Position numbers and translations under genes: made by a program. From Pomphorhynchus laevis (Eukaryota > Acanthocephala > Palaeacanthocephala > Echinorhynchida > Pomphorhynchidae), in contig WNNJ02001949.1 in the NCBI GenBank assembly GCA_012934845.2, positions 186,001 through 250,000 on the forward strand: DNA of 64,000 bases, in the 5' to 3' direction. Numbering within the stretch: the first letter of the stretch is position 1; the number at the start of each line of letters is the position of its first letter. Under the pieces are notes generated by a model, which did not search any database, was not told the origin of the DNA, and saw nothing but the letters and a program-made list of their open reading frames with translations. Positions 1 through 11,543 of the stretch are shown here, piece by piece.

Positions 1-777
1 CAGTTAGCTTATTTAATTTATAATATTAAATATAACTAATGAAATATAACTAAGTATAATATAGTTATAATATAATTATAATAACTTAATTATATATATT
101 ATATATGACTATATTTAACTATTTATATTACTATATATATTTTTTATATAATTAAATATAACTAATTTTATTTCATTAGTTATATTCATAATATAAAATA
201 TAACTAATTATTAGCTATATTTAACATTATGTATTATTTATATTATTTAATATAACTTTATTTAATATTTAATTTAATTCAGTTATCATTTAAAAATATT
301 AAATGTTTATATTTAAATATTAATTATTTTATTTAAGGTTTTTTTATATTATTATCTAGTGTTCTAATTACATAGGTAATAATAAACACAAATTAAAATA
401 CTAGATACTATGATGTGACCAATAATTTTTATCTTTTATTTGTTTTGAATATAAAACAAATATATACTGAGGATTTATTTGTTTTAATAAATAAATCCTC
501 AGTTTTGGGTGATTGATCGCAATTCATGGTCTAAAATAAAATTATCAACATAAGAATGAACTTTTGTCAGCTCCAAACGCAAATCTACTTAAAATTAGCC
601 TTACTGTGACCAATATTTTTAGATAGCAAAAATATTTAAAGAATGAAAACTAAATTTAAAATTTATCGTCATAATAAGATTTACATTTTAGTTTACAAAG
701 AATACTAAAATGTAAATTTTTAGTTTCTAGAAAACTAAATTAAAAAAATAAAACGTAATTCTGGTAATTTTATTTAG
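1..777. other. AT-rich non-coding DNA, probably intron of the LRR gene
   Basis: I see no coding exon here. The sequence is almost entirely A and T, with runs related to TATAACTAA. A hairpin with a 14-bp stem and a 6-8 nt loop lies at 467-502 (arms CTGAGGATTTATTT and AAATAAATCCTCAG). The first recognisable exon begins at 778 with a partial codon, so upstream exons must lie further left or outside the window. Confidence 0.5.
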
Positions 778-921
778 AGATCTTTGCCGAAACAATATTT
801 CGAGAGTTCATTGGAACAGTTTCCGTTGTTTAAAAGATCTTCGCTATTTGGATTTAAGCTTTAATAACCTGATATTTCTGGACTCGCGTACTTTTTATAC
901 GATTGAATATATCGAATACAT
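778..921 (+). CDS. LRR gene, exon encoding two leucine-rich repeats
   Basis: The exon is bounded by TTTAG before 778 and GTAAAA after 921 and is 144 nt long, exactly two 72-nt units. It starts with the last base of a split codon and ends with the first two bases of the next. The two 24-residue repeats contain NNISRVHWNSF and LDLSFNNLIFLDSRTF, matching the extracellular LRR consensus LxxLxLxxNxIxxIxxxxF. The gene probably encodes a secreted or cell-surface LRR protein. One-repeat-per-72-nt exons in a single phase are typical of relaxin/LGR-type receptors and some other LRR ectodomains, so the exact family is open. The N-terminus and signal peptide are not in the window. Confidence 0.8.
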
Positions 922-969
922 GTAAAATATTTCTAATGTTTCTATTATCAAATTTCATATTTTATTTAG

Positions 970-1041
970 CGACCTCAGCCGGAATAATTTGCGTAAAATT
1001 CCAGAAGATACTTTCGACAATAATCGAAGACTTTTGCGTCT
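970..1041 (+). CDS. LRR gene, one-repeat exon
   Basis: This 72-nt exon has a TTTAG acceptor and a GTAAGT donor. It encodes DLSRNNLRKIPEDTF followed by DNNRRLLRL, a textbook extracellular LRR. It is in the same phase as the preceding exon, and the intron between them (922-969) is only 48 nt, near the minimum for animal splicing. It belongs to the gene begun at 778. Confidence 0.85.
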
Positions 1042-1382
1042 GTAAGTTAAGCTATAATAAAATCTAGTAACGAAAATTTTTAAAGTAAAATTTTAGGACG
1101 TAAATATGGCTGTAGACGTATTGAATATTCTTGTAATTTTGTAGTTTAAGATAATCTTATCTAAAAATTTATTTTAAAAAGAATTTTAAAGTTGATTTGA
1201 TCTTAAATAAAAAATTATCTCAAGTCATATATGCAAACATTCGTCTACAAACACTCTATGTAAAAGCTTTCTAAAGTTGCCAATGTAAAAATGCTAAATA
1301 TAAAAATGATAATAAGCTGAATATAAAAAGGGTAATTTGAAAAATTTGAAAATGTTAATTTGTATTATATTAATACACATTA

Positions 1383-1427
1383 GTTATTGTGATGACGAAA
1401 CGGCATTCGTCATTCTTTCGCTTCTGG
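1383..1427 (+). ncRNA. Hammerhead-ribozyme-like motif, partial
   Basis: Five bases, GTTAT, can pair with ATGAC around a TGTG loop (helix II). They are followed directly by GAAA, then a short CG/CG helix III closed by GCATT, then TC, giving the triplet GTC expected at a hammerhead cleavage site. The bases after GTC (ATTCTTTCGC) recur in the motifs near 29.7 and 30.5 kb. The CUGAUGA box expected before helix II is not recognisable, and no helix I pairing was found, so this copy is probably decayed. Confidence 0.4.
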
Positions 1428-1599
1428 CTTACATGTTTTACAAAAAAATCACGCGGAATGGTCTCACTCTCCTTAATATTAATATTAATTTATATTAATT
1501 AATATTTAATTAATTTGTAATTTATTTTATTAGAAAAATTAAAATCTCATGGTAAAAGAAATAAACGCATTTTTAAACAAAATCCTTTCTTCTTTTTCT

Positions 1600-1985
1600 T
1601 TAGCCTTTATCCCGCTTTGAGGCGGGGTTAACTATGTATGATTTGGTCTTCCGTATCGTCCTATTCGGAGCCTGGTCAAGATGAAGTCTAGAAGTCTTGA
1701 GCGTAGGTTGAGAAGTTCTGATAAAATCTGCGAAAAGTCTAAGGAATAATGAGAAGTCATGCGGCGTCGACTGCAATAGACGCCCTAGCTACAAAACGAA
1801 AATTAAAGGAATTTACCACTGATAATGACTTTTGTTAGTATCCTCTGTATCGGCCTGTCGTATAGACCTGTCACCGGGAGTTGTCCGCGTTTTGCTCACC
1901 CCTCAGCTGGTATGCTGCGATGAGTTTCCAGGGTCACCACGATGATTTACGCACAACCCACCAAAAAAAAACAAAGACAAAAAAC
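1600..1985 (+). mobile_element. Unclassified GC-richer repeat remnant with an A-rich end
   Basis: This segment is clearly richer in G and C than its surroundings. It starts with a small hairpin (CCCGC...GCGGG near 1610-1626) and runs into an A-rich stretch at 1961-1985, as the 3' end of a retroposed sequence would. The short reading frame at 1881 resembles no protein I know. It may be part of a LINE or SINE. Confidence 0.3.
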
Positions 1986-2380
1986 ATTTTTCCTCATAAT
2001 AATTTAATAATAAAATCTCGTACATTGCCGTTAAAAAATGTCTACAATGTACCTAAATGTCTACTTTAATCTCCCACAATAAACCATTTAGCATACCATC
2101 TTAGGGACTAGTTGTCTGTTGTATCTGTTTGTGTGACAATGTGATACTGATCATTTCAGAAGATTTGATATCATTGATTTTGGTGACTTGCTAAACAAAC
2201 AAGTTATTTATTGTATCGACAAATAACTTTTTGCACCGACATGTTTTTATATACCGACAAATAATTGTTGATTCATATTTAGATTATTCTGGAGTATTTA
2301 TTAAAGACATTCGATAATCATTTTTTACGAATGATTAGCAATTAACAACTTAATTATAAAAAATTGTACTTTTATTTTAG

Positions 2381-2452
2381 AGTCCTGAATTATAACGATA
2401 TTTACAAAATCGAGCCTAAAACTTTCGCCACACTTGATAAATTGGAGTATTT
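2381..2452 (+). CDS. LRR gene, one-repeat exon
   Basis: This 72-nt exon lies between TTTTAG and GTAAGT. It encodes VLNYNDIYKIEPKTFATLD followed by KLEYL, with the LRR asparagine, isoleucine and phenylalanine positions in place. Its phase is identical to the preceding exons. The intron before it is about 1.3 kb and the one after is about 2.9 kb. Confidence 0.85.
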
Positions 2453-5316
2453 GTAAGTCGGGTATAAATGAAAATTGTCAATATAAAATACATATAAAAT
2501 GATTATTAATAAATATGAACAAAACAATTATTATTAGAGTCGTTTTAAATTAATTTAGAATTAATTTAAAAGTGATGAAATTGATATTAAATTCGATAAA
2601 TACTATTTCGATTACTATAGCCTTCCTTTAATACATTTATTGACTAAGCAGTCTATCGTCTATGTACATTGTGCTCGTAGAGTTTTAGCTTTCGATTCGA
2701 AAAGCTTTCGAAAACTTGTTCAACATACTGGGATATTTGGGCGTTTCTTATGTTGTTGAACAGTTATGTTGCTTAACCATCTACGGAATTAAAGATTTCC
2801 GAATTGATCTAAAAGCTACAAACTTTATCCTGGTCAATAATACATGTAAATATCCGTAAAGAACACAATATGTATTTTATCAATGGTGTCTTCAACGGTA
2901 GTAGCCTTACAGGCAGTTTATTTTCCTAGTTCTCTAATTAGCGCTATTTTTTAAATTTATAGAAAGAAGAAAGCAGTGAAAATAGTTTGATTTAAAAAAT
3001 TTAAAATATTTCGAAAGCTCCTTCGATTAAAAAGTTTTACCATATATTCAAAAATATATATTCAAAATATATAGTAACCGAGGCTTTGCTGCATTGTAAT
3101 CGTTTGACTGAACTGTTTGTAATTTAAACTGTGCTAGCATGATATATTCCTTCACGCCCTAAATTCAGAATAAAAATATGTTTCATTCTGAATGGAAAAT
3201 GAAGTTTGCTTAGTCAATTAGTAGTATAAGCTTTTAATATAATTTTGTTCTGTGGATGATATCAGTTAGCTATCAAAAATTTGACTTTTAATAAAGATGA
3301 TAATTTCACTTTGTCCACTAATTAAATATAAATTAAAAATGTGTGAACATTATTTTATAATAATATAAGCTTTATGCAATTTAATAATTAATGATAGCAT
3401 TACTTTGTTAAATATAAATTAAATAAATTTATCACGAACTGATTATTTGAAAATTATCAGTTTGTGAATTATTAACTTATTCGTAAATTCAAGAAATATT
3501 GTGAATTTTTGGAATAAAACTATTATCACTTACTTTCTTCTTTCCTATAAACTCAATGCAAAAAATAGTTTGATTTCAAATTAAAAAAATAATAATTTTA
3601 TATTAGAAAATCAAAAACTTTATTTTACTGAATAATCGATTACATTCTATTTAACTTTTTTCTTGTTTCATTTTTGTATCAAATAAAATAAGAAAAATGT
3701 AAATGCAAAAACGTGCAATATTTATAATTTATTAATATTCTGTACTTATTATGTAATAATTGATTTGTAATTTCCTTAAGATGATAGCAGAAGATATTGA
3801 AATATTGTGAATGTTTTGAATAAAAATGTTATCACTTATTTTTTCGTTCCTATAAATTTATAAAAAATATTAAGAAAAAAGAAATTAATATTTTTAACAG
3901 CTTGGGCTTTTGAGTATTCCTTAAAAACCTTGGTAAGCTTCAATCTAAGTAATTAAAACTTGATTACTTAAAACTTAATCGAAATCATCTTAGCGGATAA
4001 GCGCATATACTGTAAAACATCCACTTACATACATCCACTTATATTGTTTAATTGTTTTGTCACTTTGAATGATTTGTTAACAAACTAATCACTTACTATC
4101 TAGAAAAGCATAACAAGTTAGAAAAAAGAGATCAATGAACGTATTTTTTCTTTTCTCATTGGTCTTATTATGACTTTACATTACTTTAATCTTCTACTTC
4201 TTCAAGCCTTACGGTAATTTCAAATAATATTTTGGTGTATTTTAAAATACCGCTGCACCAAATTTAACGGTAAAAAACGTTTTAGGCAAAAATTTTTCCA
4301 AATTTTAAAAAATATATTTTCCAAAAATATTTTTCTGTTAATACATTTTTTTCGTAAACTTGAAAAAAAAACTAGCATCAAATTTTGTTTTGTTGAGATA
4401 CTCTTTAATATAACTGTAATAAAGTATTACTTACATTATTTATGAATTTTTCATCGTTCCAACGCCGGCTACGTTGTGTAGACTTCAGTCACATCATTTT
4501 ATTTTATTTTTTTTTATTTCAGTGAACTTGTACGTGGCCTGTCTGCATGAGCCACTGAAAAAATAATAAATATATCTAATCTATCCATCTGATAATACTT
4601 TGTTATATCTCATTTTAATAAATTGTTATTAATTTATTAAATAAATTATTAAATAATTATTATTAATTCTAATTAATTAAATAATTATTATTAATTCTAA
4701 TTAATTATTAATTAGATAATTAATTAATTTATCTATTACTATAATATCGTAATATGTTTGACCGATAATTAAGTTTTGTTGAGCATTCAAAACATCGAGC
4801 ACATAGGCCATATGCATTTTCTTTGTACACAGCGATATTCGTATGTAGAGCGTTAATACTTTTGACCTAGAGATATTATCGAGCGGTACCTCAAATTTAT
4901 GGAAGCACGAAATTTCATAAATTAAAATTCATAAATTGAAAAATTCACGCATTGGGAAATTTAATATACGAAAAATTAAACAATAGATATTCAAACAATT
5001 TATTAAAACATAACATATTTAATATATTTTAGTTTTAAAATTTCTGTCGTTTTTAGTTATATAATTTAATCTAATTTGAGATCAAAATCTACATGTACAT
5101 CATTTGAATATCCGTGTATAATTTCTCGTATATTAAATTTCCGAATCCATGATTTTCCATTATCATAGATGATATTTTATAAAATGATCATATTATAAAG
5201 AGCGGTTTATGTGTATAAATTTGAGAATTAGCTATCATAAGCTTTGCATTATAGAATAATTCACGTATTTAGGAATAGGTTCCGAAAATCAATTAAAAAA
5301 TTGTTATCTCTTTTAG
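2453..5316. other. LRR-gene intron, AT-rich
   Basis: I see no further exon in this intron. At 4521-4575 a GC-richer stretch (ACTTGTACGTGGCCTG and following) runs into an AAAATAATAAAT tail, which resembles the 3' end of a CR1/L2-type LINE. Low-complexity TTAATTA runs follow at 4612-4735. Nothing else in the interval is distinctive. Confidence 0.4.
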
Positions 5317-5388
5317 GTATCTAAGTGGTAATCGTATCGTTTATTTATCACCAAATCTATTTCAATCTCAGGAAAGATTGAAAATATT
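5317..5388 (+). CDS. LRR gene, one-repeat exon
   Basis: This 72-nt exon lies between TTTTAG and GTAAGA. It encodes YLSGNRIVYLSPNLFQSQE followed by RLKIL. The repeat spacing and splice phase match the other LRR exons. The next exon follows after an intron of only 49 nt (5389-5437). Confidence 0.85.
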
Positions 5389-5437
5389 GTAAGATATCAA
5401 AAAAAATCTTTCTAATATATGTACTATGTTCACATAG

Positions 5438-5509
5438 AGACCTTAGTTCAAACAACATACGGCGACTGGATGTGGATATATTCAAATCCCTTAAAAACTT
5501 GCAACGACT
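5438..5509 (+). CDS. LRR gene, one-repeat exon
   Basis: This 72-nt exon lies between CACATAG and GTTAGT. It encodes DLSSNNIRRLDVDIFKSLK followed by NLQRL, one of the best-conserved repeats of the set. The donor is the less common GTTAGT, which is also used by the exon ending at 9940. Confidence 0.87.
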
Positions 5510-7719
5510 GTTAGTATTAAAAAATTAATGCTCTATTATTTTTTATTTAAAAATAATTAATATAATATTTTTATAATTATTTCATATATATTTAAAAAAT
5601 AAATATATCATATATTTCATATATGGCACATTACATAATTTTTACATGTAGAACTGTACATAACGACAATAACAAAAAACGAAACGACAATTGATAATGA
5701 AAGTTATTATCTTATCGATAATGAAAGTTATTATACACATTTTTCTATTTATAAAATAAATAATAAAACTAAAATATTGGAAATATTGAAATTTTAAATT
5801 TTAATTTTTCGACTATTTTTATTCTTCACGCTACTTTAATCCTATATATACGCCAACAGCAATACACAACATTTCAGTATTGGTGGAGCTCATCAGCTAC
5901 TGATCCAATACCAAAGTTTCACGTTTGGCTCCATTTAATGCTGTGTGACGATCACTTGACTCGTCTGCTTTAATCATTTCTAATTTCAAATAAAATATGC
6001 GTTGGTAGGGGGATGTACTACCGTCAATTTGAAAACTTACCTATTTCTCCTAATGATTACTATCACACTAGTCATCTGTAGTTTGTTTCCTAGTTAAGTT
6101 GATAAACCTGAGCAGTCATTGCTACTATTGAAATTTTAATGACTATTTTTTATTCTTCACGCTACTTTAATCCTATATATACGCCAACAGCAATACACAA
6201 CATTTCAGTATTGGTGGAGCTCATCAGCTACTGATCCAATACCAAAGTTTCACGTTTGGCTCCATTTAAAGTTGTGTGACGATCACTCAACTCGTCTGCT
6301 TTTATTAGCAGTTAGATTTAATAAAAGACTTTCGTCTTACATTTTGCAAAATAAATCGAAATTATTTCTGATTTCAAATAAAATCAGCGTTAGTTGGTGT
6401 AGGTGCTACCGTCAATTTTGAAGCCTACTATTTCTTCTAATGATTACCATTATCAAACTAGTCATTTATAGTTCGTTCCTTAATTAAGTTGATTTACCTG
6501 TGCAATCCTTTTACCATTGAAATTTTGACGACTATTTTATTCTGCACGCTACTTTAATCTTATGTTTAAGTCAACAGCAGTACGCTAGATTTCAGTATTG
6601 GTTGGCATCATCAAATACTGATCCAAAATATATATATTCAAGCGAAGGTATTTGCAAACGTAGGTATAGGATCAGTAGCTGGCGAAATTCACCAAAACTG
6701 AAATGTAGCTTACTGCTTTTGGCGTATATATATGATAAAAGTAGCGTGTAGAATATAACTAGTCATCAAAATTTCAATAGTAACAATTACTGCCCAGGTT
6801 TATCAACTTAAAATTATGAAACAAACTATATATGAACAGTTTGATAATAGTATTCATTAGGAAAAATAGGTAAGTTTTGATTATTATAATCTTATAATAA
6901 TATATTATTAATATATTATATTTTTTGAATAATTAAACTATACGGGACTGCATAATTTTAGCTATATCTCTAATTGAAAATATCTCAACCTTTACTTTCA
7001 GAATAATTTAATTAAATTATATCATTTAGTGATAGATAGCAAAAATTAAAAGCGTTAGGAAAGTATTTGAACATTATTTATAATTAAAGAGAATGATATA
7101 ATTTTTAATTATTCTTACAAATTATTTAAAAATTAGTTAAATATTAAGGTTTGAAAATTTAGTACCGCATGGTGATTAAAGACAATCGAAATATGAAACT
7201 AATTTCTGAATATTGTGTAAGAATAAAAATTCTTTATTATCTGGACCTTTATTAAATTCGAGGAAGTAATCGCAGTAAAGCAATGCTTCCCCGTCTATAT
7301 TTCTACGAAATGGCAAATCTCTAATCTTCTATTATACTTTATGCTCAGTTCTATTTTATATTCACTGCTCATTGGTTTAATCGTCTCAATTAGACAGTTT
7401 AAATAGAATATACAATGCATCGAGTCGTATATTTGCATTTAATATATAATTATTCGTTGAAATTCTAAATCAGAATTTTCTAAAATTCATGATAAAAATT
7501 TAATACTTCTATTTGGATGTCAACGATCCTCATCTTATTTTTCATACAATGAAACTTTAAAGAATCTACCTTAACCGCCAACAGATACAAAGCATTTTTA
7601 ATGCAGATTAAAGTCACATGCTCTTACGTCTAGAGTTTATATATTTTTATGTCGTTGTCAAAAATATGTTATTTTTGATAAAATAACAATTTCATCAACG
7701 AATACTACCTGGAACCAAG
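5510..7719. other. LRR-gene intron with repeat cluster
   Basis: This intron holds the tandem and inverted repeat cluster at 5806-6890 (separate entry) and otherwise AT-rich sequence. A short tandem duplication of about 25 bp (GATAATGAAAGTTATTAT) lies at 5692-5734. No exon was seen. Confidence 0.5.
5806..6890. repeat. Tandem repeat with a final inverted unit
   Basis: Three + oriented units begin near 5806, 6135 and 6520, each with TATTCTTCACGCTACTTTAA or a close variant. The third is shorter and more diverged. A fourth unit at about 6645-6890 is the reverse complement, reading GTAGCGTGTAGAATA and TTTGGCGTATATATATG. Each unit contains an imperfect palindrome in which GTATTGG pairs with CCAATAC across about 22 nt. 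The arrangement looks like a foldback or a small non-autonomous element that duplicated in place. Confidence 0.7.
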
Positions 7720-9400
7720 CAACCTGTACTTTGTCAAAAATGTGGTCGACTTATCAGTCGGCATACAGCCGGGCGATCACATTGGACGACATAACGAAGT
7801 ACACAAAAAGCCCTTTGTCCATTTGGTACCTCGACGACTGCACTCTCGGTGACAGCGTTGATCATCTTGTTGCCGACATCGATTTTATCAATCACTCCGC
7901 GGCGTTGGTTGGTCTCCGACTGAATCCGGCAAAATCAAAAATCATATCTACAGACCATAAACCTGATTAGGAAGCTTTCCGTCTGTTACTGGATACCAGG
8001 TTAGTCGCTCCAAGCAGTTCTACTCTCTTTGGCGTCCCTATTGGAGATGTAACCTCTCTTTATTATGCTTTAGAAGAATCCATTCATAAGCTCCAACAGC
8101 TCTGCTCTCGTCTGGTGAAATTGTCCAGGCACGACGCTATTTTCCTGCTACGAAACGCATTCAACATCCCACGATTAAATTTTCTATTCCGATGCGCACT
8201 TTGCTTCCGAATGAATGTATATGAGCAGTACGAGGTGGTGCTTCGCGAGACTTTGATGACATCCTCAACTTGCCTATCGACGATTCTGCATGGCTCCAGC
8301 CTTCTCTGCCAGTTAAGATTAGTAGATTGGGCATATCAACATGCACGGACATGTCCATTTCGGATTTCAGTTCCTCGGTTTCGCGATCCCGACAACTTGT
8401 ATCTCAAACCCTGGGCGATGCCAGATTATCAGACTGTGATTTCGGAGCAAGTGAAGAATTTGCCAATGCAGCTTTTGAGTGGTCCGCGTTTACCGGGTTG
8501 GAGTGTCCAGTGGTTAAATAACACCAGAAACATTGGATAGATCCTATTTACTCGGTCAAACAAGCGGTTCTTATAAACTCGGTGATCACTCCCGAGGCCT
8601 GCGCCAGTCTACTTGCAGTAAGTAGCGATCACGCTGGTGATTTCCTAAACGCCATTCCCGTTAGCTCAATATGCACTCGCCTGGCTGACGCTAGAATCAC
8701 AGTCGCCGTCACAATCCGATTGGGAATCCGGTTTTGTACATTCATAATCCGATTAGGAATCTGTGTGTACTCACGGGCTGTACTGTTGCTGATCAAAGTC
8801 TCGTCATTCCCGTCATGCCGACGCTAACAATCTACTAAAGAAGGCATTGGTGTCCGTTGGCTTCACTTCGCGTTCGGTGCGTTCAGGAGTTACAGGGTTG
8901 ACGGCGGACAACCTGACGGTGTAACTTTGATTCCCTGATCGTCAGGAACTGCTACTGCGGGACTTCACTTATGTGTATACCTCAGCACCCAGCAACCTTA
9001 ACAGTTCGGTATATATCGCGGATATTGTTGCAATGAACGCCGAAACTAAGAAAGTGCACAAATATGCTAACATTGACAACCGCCAATATATGTTCATACC
9101 AGTGGCAGTTGAAAGCACAGGAGCGATCGGACCAGAGTCTCTCACGTTCTTTCGTGAACTCGGCACACGTTTAATCTGCTCAACTTCCGAACCCCGAACC
9201 CGTGCTTTCCTGTTCAAACGGATCAGCGTAGCCGTTCAGCGGGGAAATGCAGCATGCATAATGGAGAGCATGAGCGGATGAGGGTCGTCAATGCTGCTTC
9301 CGTGATGGGTAGTAGCGTGATATTTCGGTATCTACGTCGGCCCGTAATGAAGTTATCAAGACAGCACGACAAATGTTGGAAATGAGCACTTTTTTTATTT
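7720..9400 (+). pseudogene. Decayed LINE with restriction-like endonuclease (R2-like class), 5'-truncated
   Basis: Pieces of one polyprotein follow each other on the + strand in shifting frames. At 7731-7970 is the end of the reverse-transcriptase palm with the catalytic box as IWYLDDCTLGD, followed by LNPAKSK. At 8010-8540 is the RT thumb and linker, including FGVPIGD. At 8582-8760 is the linker box LLAVSSDHAGDFLNAIPVSS. At 8973-9281 is the C-terminus with FIPVAVESTGAIGPESL and AVQRGNAACIMES. At least four frame breaks are visible, and most of the endonuclease zinc-finger region is missing. The YLDD spelling of the catalytic box and the GNA C-terminus match the intact copy at 22977-27458. 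It ends near 9400 in a T-rich stretch. Confidence 0.75.
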
Positions 9401-9868
9401 TATTTATAATATCATTACTGTATTGCTTGAAGTAACTAAAAGTTGTTTAAAAAAACAATAATATATTATTTTTATATATTTTAAATATTGTTACTTCCGT
9501 GATAATATTATCAAAATGATCTGATAATAAAATATTGAATAGAAAATACCGAATTAATTTTGTATTTACAAAAACATCTGTTTATATTAGTAAATGATAG
9601 TTTTATATACATGATATGAAAAAAATCTTTATTATTTCAAGCTTTCAACACACAGTATCCTTTTCAAGCAAAGCTTTGCTTGAAAAAGACACTGTGTGTA
9701 TATTATGAATATAAAACCATATTAACTAATATGAAAAGACATGAATGAAAGTCCACAATACATCTATTTATGTAAATGATTATTGTATCGTTTCTAGTTA
9801 AAATTTCCGAAACTGTATTACATTCGTTATAATACGAATTTAAAAACTAAAATTATGTGCCTGATTAG
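9401..9868. other. LRR-gene intron, AT-rich, with a foldback
   Basis: Apart from the foldback near 9575-9750, this stretch is AT-rich and shows no exon. The next LRR exon starts at 9869. Confidence 0.5.
9575..9750. repeat. Inverted repeat (foldback)
   Basis: The core at 9648-9709 is a near-perfect palindrome in which ACACACAGT pairs with ACTGTGTGT and TTTTCAAGCAAAG pairs with CTTTGCTTGAAAA. Weaker complementarity extends outwards, with TTATATTAGTAAATG on the left against sequence near 9720-9740 on the right. It looks like a small foldback element within an intron. Confidence 0.6.
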
Positions 9869-9940
9869 GGACTTATGGTATAATCCTTTGGAGGAATTGG
9901 TCAATGGCATATTCCGCGGTTTGCAAAATCTCAAATCTCT
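9869..9940 (+). CDS. LRR gene, one-repeat exon
   Basis: This 72-nt exon lies between ATTAG and GTTAGT. It encodes DLWYNPLEELVNGIFRGLQ followed by NLKSL. The NPL pattern is common in the last regular repeats of LRR ectodomains. The intron to the next exon (9941-9988) is 48 nt. Confidence 0.87.
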
Positions 9941-9988
9941 GTTAGTAAGCATTCTGTTACCAATTATGCACGTATTATTTCATTTTAG

Positions 9989-10060
9989 GGCTATGGGTGG
10001 ATGTCATTTAAGCACTATATCTCCGGATTTATTTCAAAAACTAACAAATCTGGAATACCT
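9989..10060 (+). CDS. LRR gene, one-repeat exon
   Basis: This 72-nt exon lies between TTTTAG and GTAAGA. It encodes AMGGCHLSTISPDLFQKLT followed by NLEYL. A cysteine stands where the usual asparagine would be, but the spacing and phase are normal for this gene. Confidence 0.85.
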
Positions 10061-11465
10061 GTAAGAATGTCTTAATGCTATTTAGCACCACATCAAATAG
10101 TGTTTTGATTAATTTTACAAATCACCAAAATTTTTCAAAGGGATTTAAATCACAACAACATTACCTGTATTCGACGAGGAATTCTATGGGCACCGAAAAG
10201 CTTGAAAATGGTGTAAGGCATTTTTTTAAAAACCAAGCAATTTTTTATCAGAAAAACAAACATTAACCATTTTGCTATATTTTTGATACTTAAGAAATAT
10301 TTTTAGCCGTTTAAACATAATTTCAATTTTACCATCTAAATGTCTATCTGCATTAGTATATATCAGAGACCCTTAATCAACAATATAAGGAAATGGCTTA
10401 TATTAGACAACTTTATTCATTATTCCTCATCAAAACCCACTCTATACAATCGGTTATTCGAAAAATATAATCAAAGAACGTTGAGTTCTAAAAATCTGCT
10501 TAAATTGATCTTCGACTAGTCGCGAGTTTACAATGTCAAGAAAAGTTTGATTGTTTCAATTGGATGTGATTTTTAAATTACACCAATAATTCGAGAAATT
10601 TTACAATCACGGTTTTTTTCAACTCATTAGCACCATTAATGCTGAATTAACGAATTACGTATACTGAATCAAGACATAACTGACAAGACGTCAGGTTTAT
10701 TGTTGAATCCCAAATACATTACGAGTGTTAAAAACTAGCAAGAGTTCAATCGTGTCGACAATAATTAGCGTTTTCAAACTCGGTAAAGAGCAAATGACAT
10801 TTGCCCGATTTGAGGTACAAAAAAATGTAAGTCTTGAAATGCAATGTAACGTACCATCACATGAAAATGACAGCTGTTGAATATGGATTATTTAATTTGC
10901 ATATGTTCAAAATTTTCTTTCTGGTCACACTTGTGGATGTTTATGCTAAGAAGCAATATGTCTACTGCGGAGTGTCTTTAGGACGAAACGTGTGTCCATG
11001 TAAAGAATATGATGTCTGATGTTTTTATATGAATGACTATCATAATATTAGCTCAATTCTTCTTGATTTAGAATATAAGCGTAATTGTCAGTTTATCTCT
11101 GATAGGAGAAATCGTTACTTTCTTTTTAATAGTTACTTTCTTTCTAATAGTTACTTAATCGTTACTTACTTATGAGAAATCGTTAATTGTTGTTTTAAAT
11201 GTAAATTATTTCCCATTTATATTTTATTGAAAAATCACTGAATCACTGAATATCAATAAAAATCACATACTAAAAGTTCATAATTATCACTTTATCAAAA
11301 GAGAAAGTTATTAGTTATGGATAAATATAAGTCATAAATATTTATCTTTTTTATTAATGATTTATAATTAATTTGAATTATTTTTAAATTAAATTTTTAA
11401 CTGAAAACCCCTGATTTGAAAAATAGTCAATTATTTTTTCTTTTCATGTACATTCTAATTTTTAG
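10061..11465. other. LRR-gene intron
   Basis: This is AT-rich intron sequence. The only point of interest is a short frame at 10903-11019 with a hydrophobic start and cysteines, given separately. No further LRR exon was found. Confidence 0.5.
10903..11019 (+). CDS. Small ORF: possible secreted cysteine-containing peptide (weak)
   Basis: This 38-codon frame begins MFKIFFLVTLVDVYA, which looks like a signal peptide, and continues KKQYVYCGVSLGRNVCPCK. Three cysteines sit in the presumed mature part. The layout of a short hydrophobic leader and a basic Cys-containing tail is that of secreted peptides such as defensins, but the peptide is too short and has an odd cysteine count. Longer in-frame sequence upstream does not look coding. 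It may be a chance frame in intronic DNA, and I do not assign a function. Confidence 0.18.
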   Translation: MFKIFFLVTLVDVYAKKQYVYCGVSLGRNVCPCKEYDV

Positions 11466-11543
11466 AAATCTGCTGGAGAATCCGATATCTTGCTTCCACG
11501 TAAACTGCATAACTCGTGACATGGTTGACACTATTGACTTCTT
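11466..11543 (+). CDS. LRR gene, capping-type exon
   Basis: This 78-nt exon lies between TTTTTAG and GTATGT, in the same phase as the others. It encodes NLLENPISCFHVNCITRDM followed by VDTIDFL. It starts like an LRR but replaces the end of the repeat with two cysteines, as happens at the end of an LRR block or in a capping module. Read with the microexon at 29103 the sequence becomes DFLNCKEQKIT, adding a third cysteine. The intron that follows is about 17.6 kb and holds most of the mobile DNA in the left half of the window. Confidence 0.75.

Larger units (their letters stand above)
1042..2380. other. LRR-gene intron with mobile-element debris
   Basis: This is intronic sequence between two LRR exons. 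It contains a hammerhead-like motif at 1383-1427 and a GC-richer segment at about 1600-1985, both listed separately. The rest is AT-rich with no coding signal. Confidence 0.5.

Noticed and set aside
5880-5945. CTGATGAGC ... ACTGAAATG on the - strand of the tandem repeat as a hammerhead
   Set aside because: The boxes are present but the bases between them do not form helix II; they pair instead with sequence upstream of CTGATGA (GTATTGG with CCAATAC). The fold is a plain hairpin.
8161-8521. Overlapping + and - frames within the decayed endonuclease-LINE
   Set aside because: They lie in the GC-richer LINE remnant and are alternative frames of it; only the pieces matching the RT/linker order were kept.
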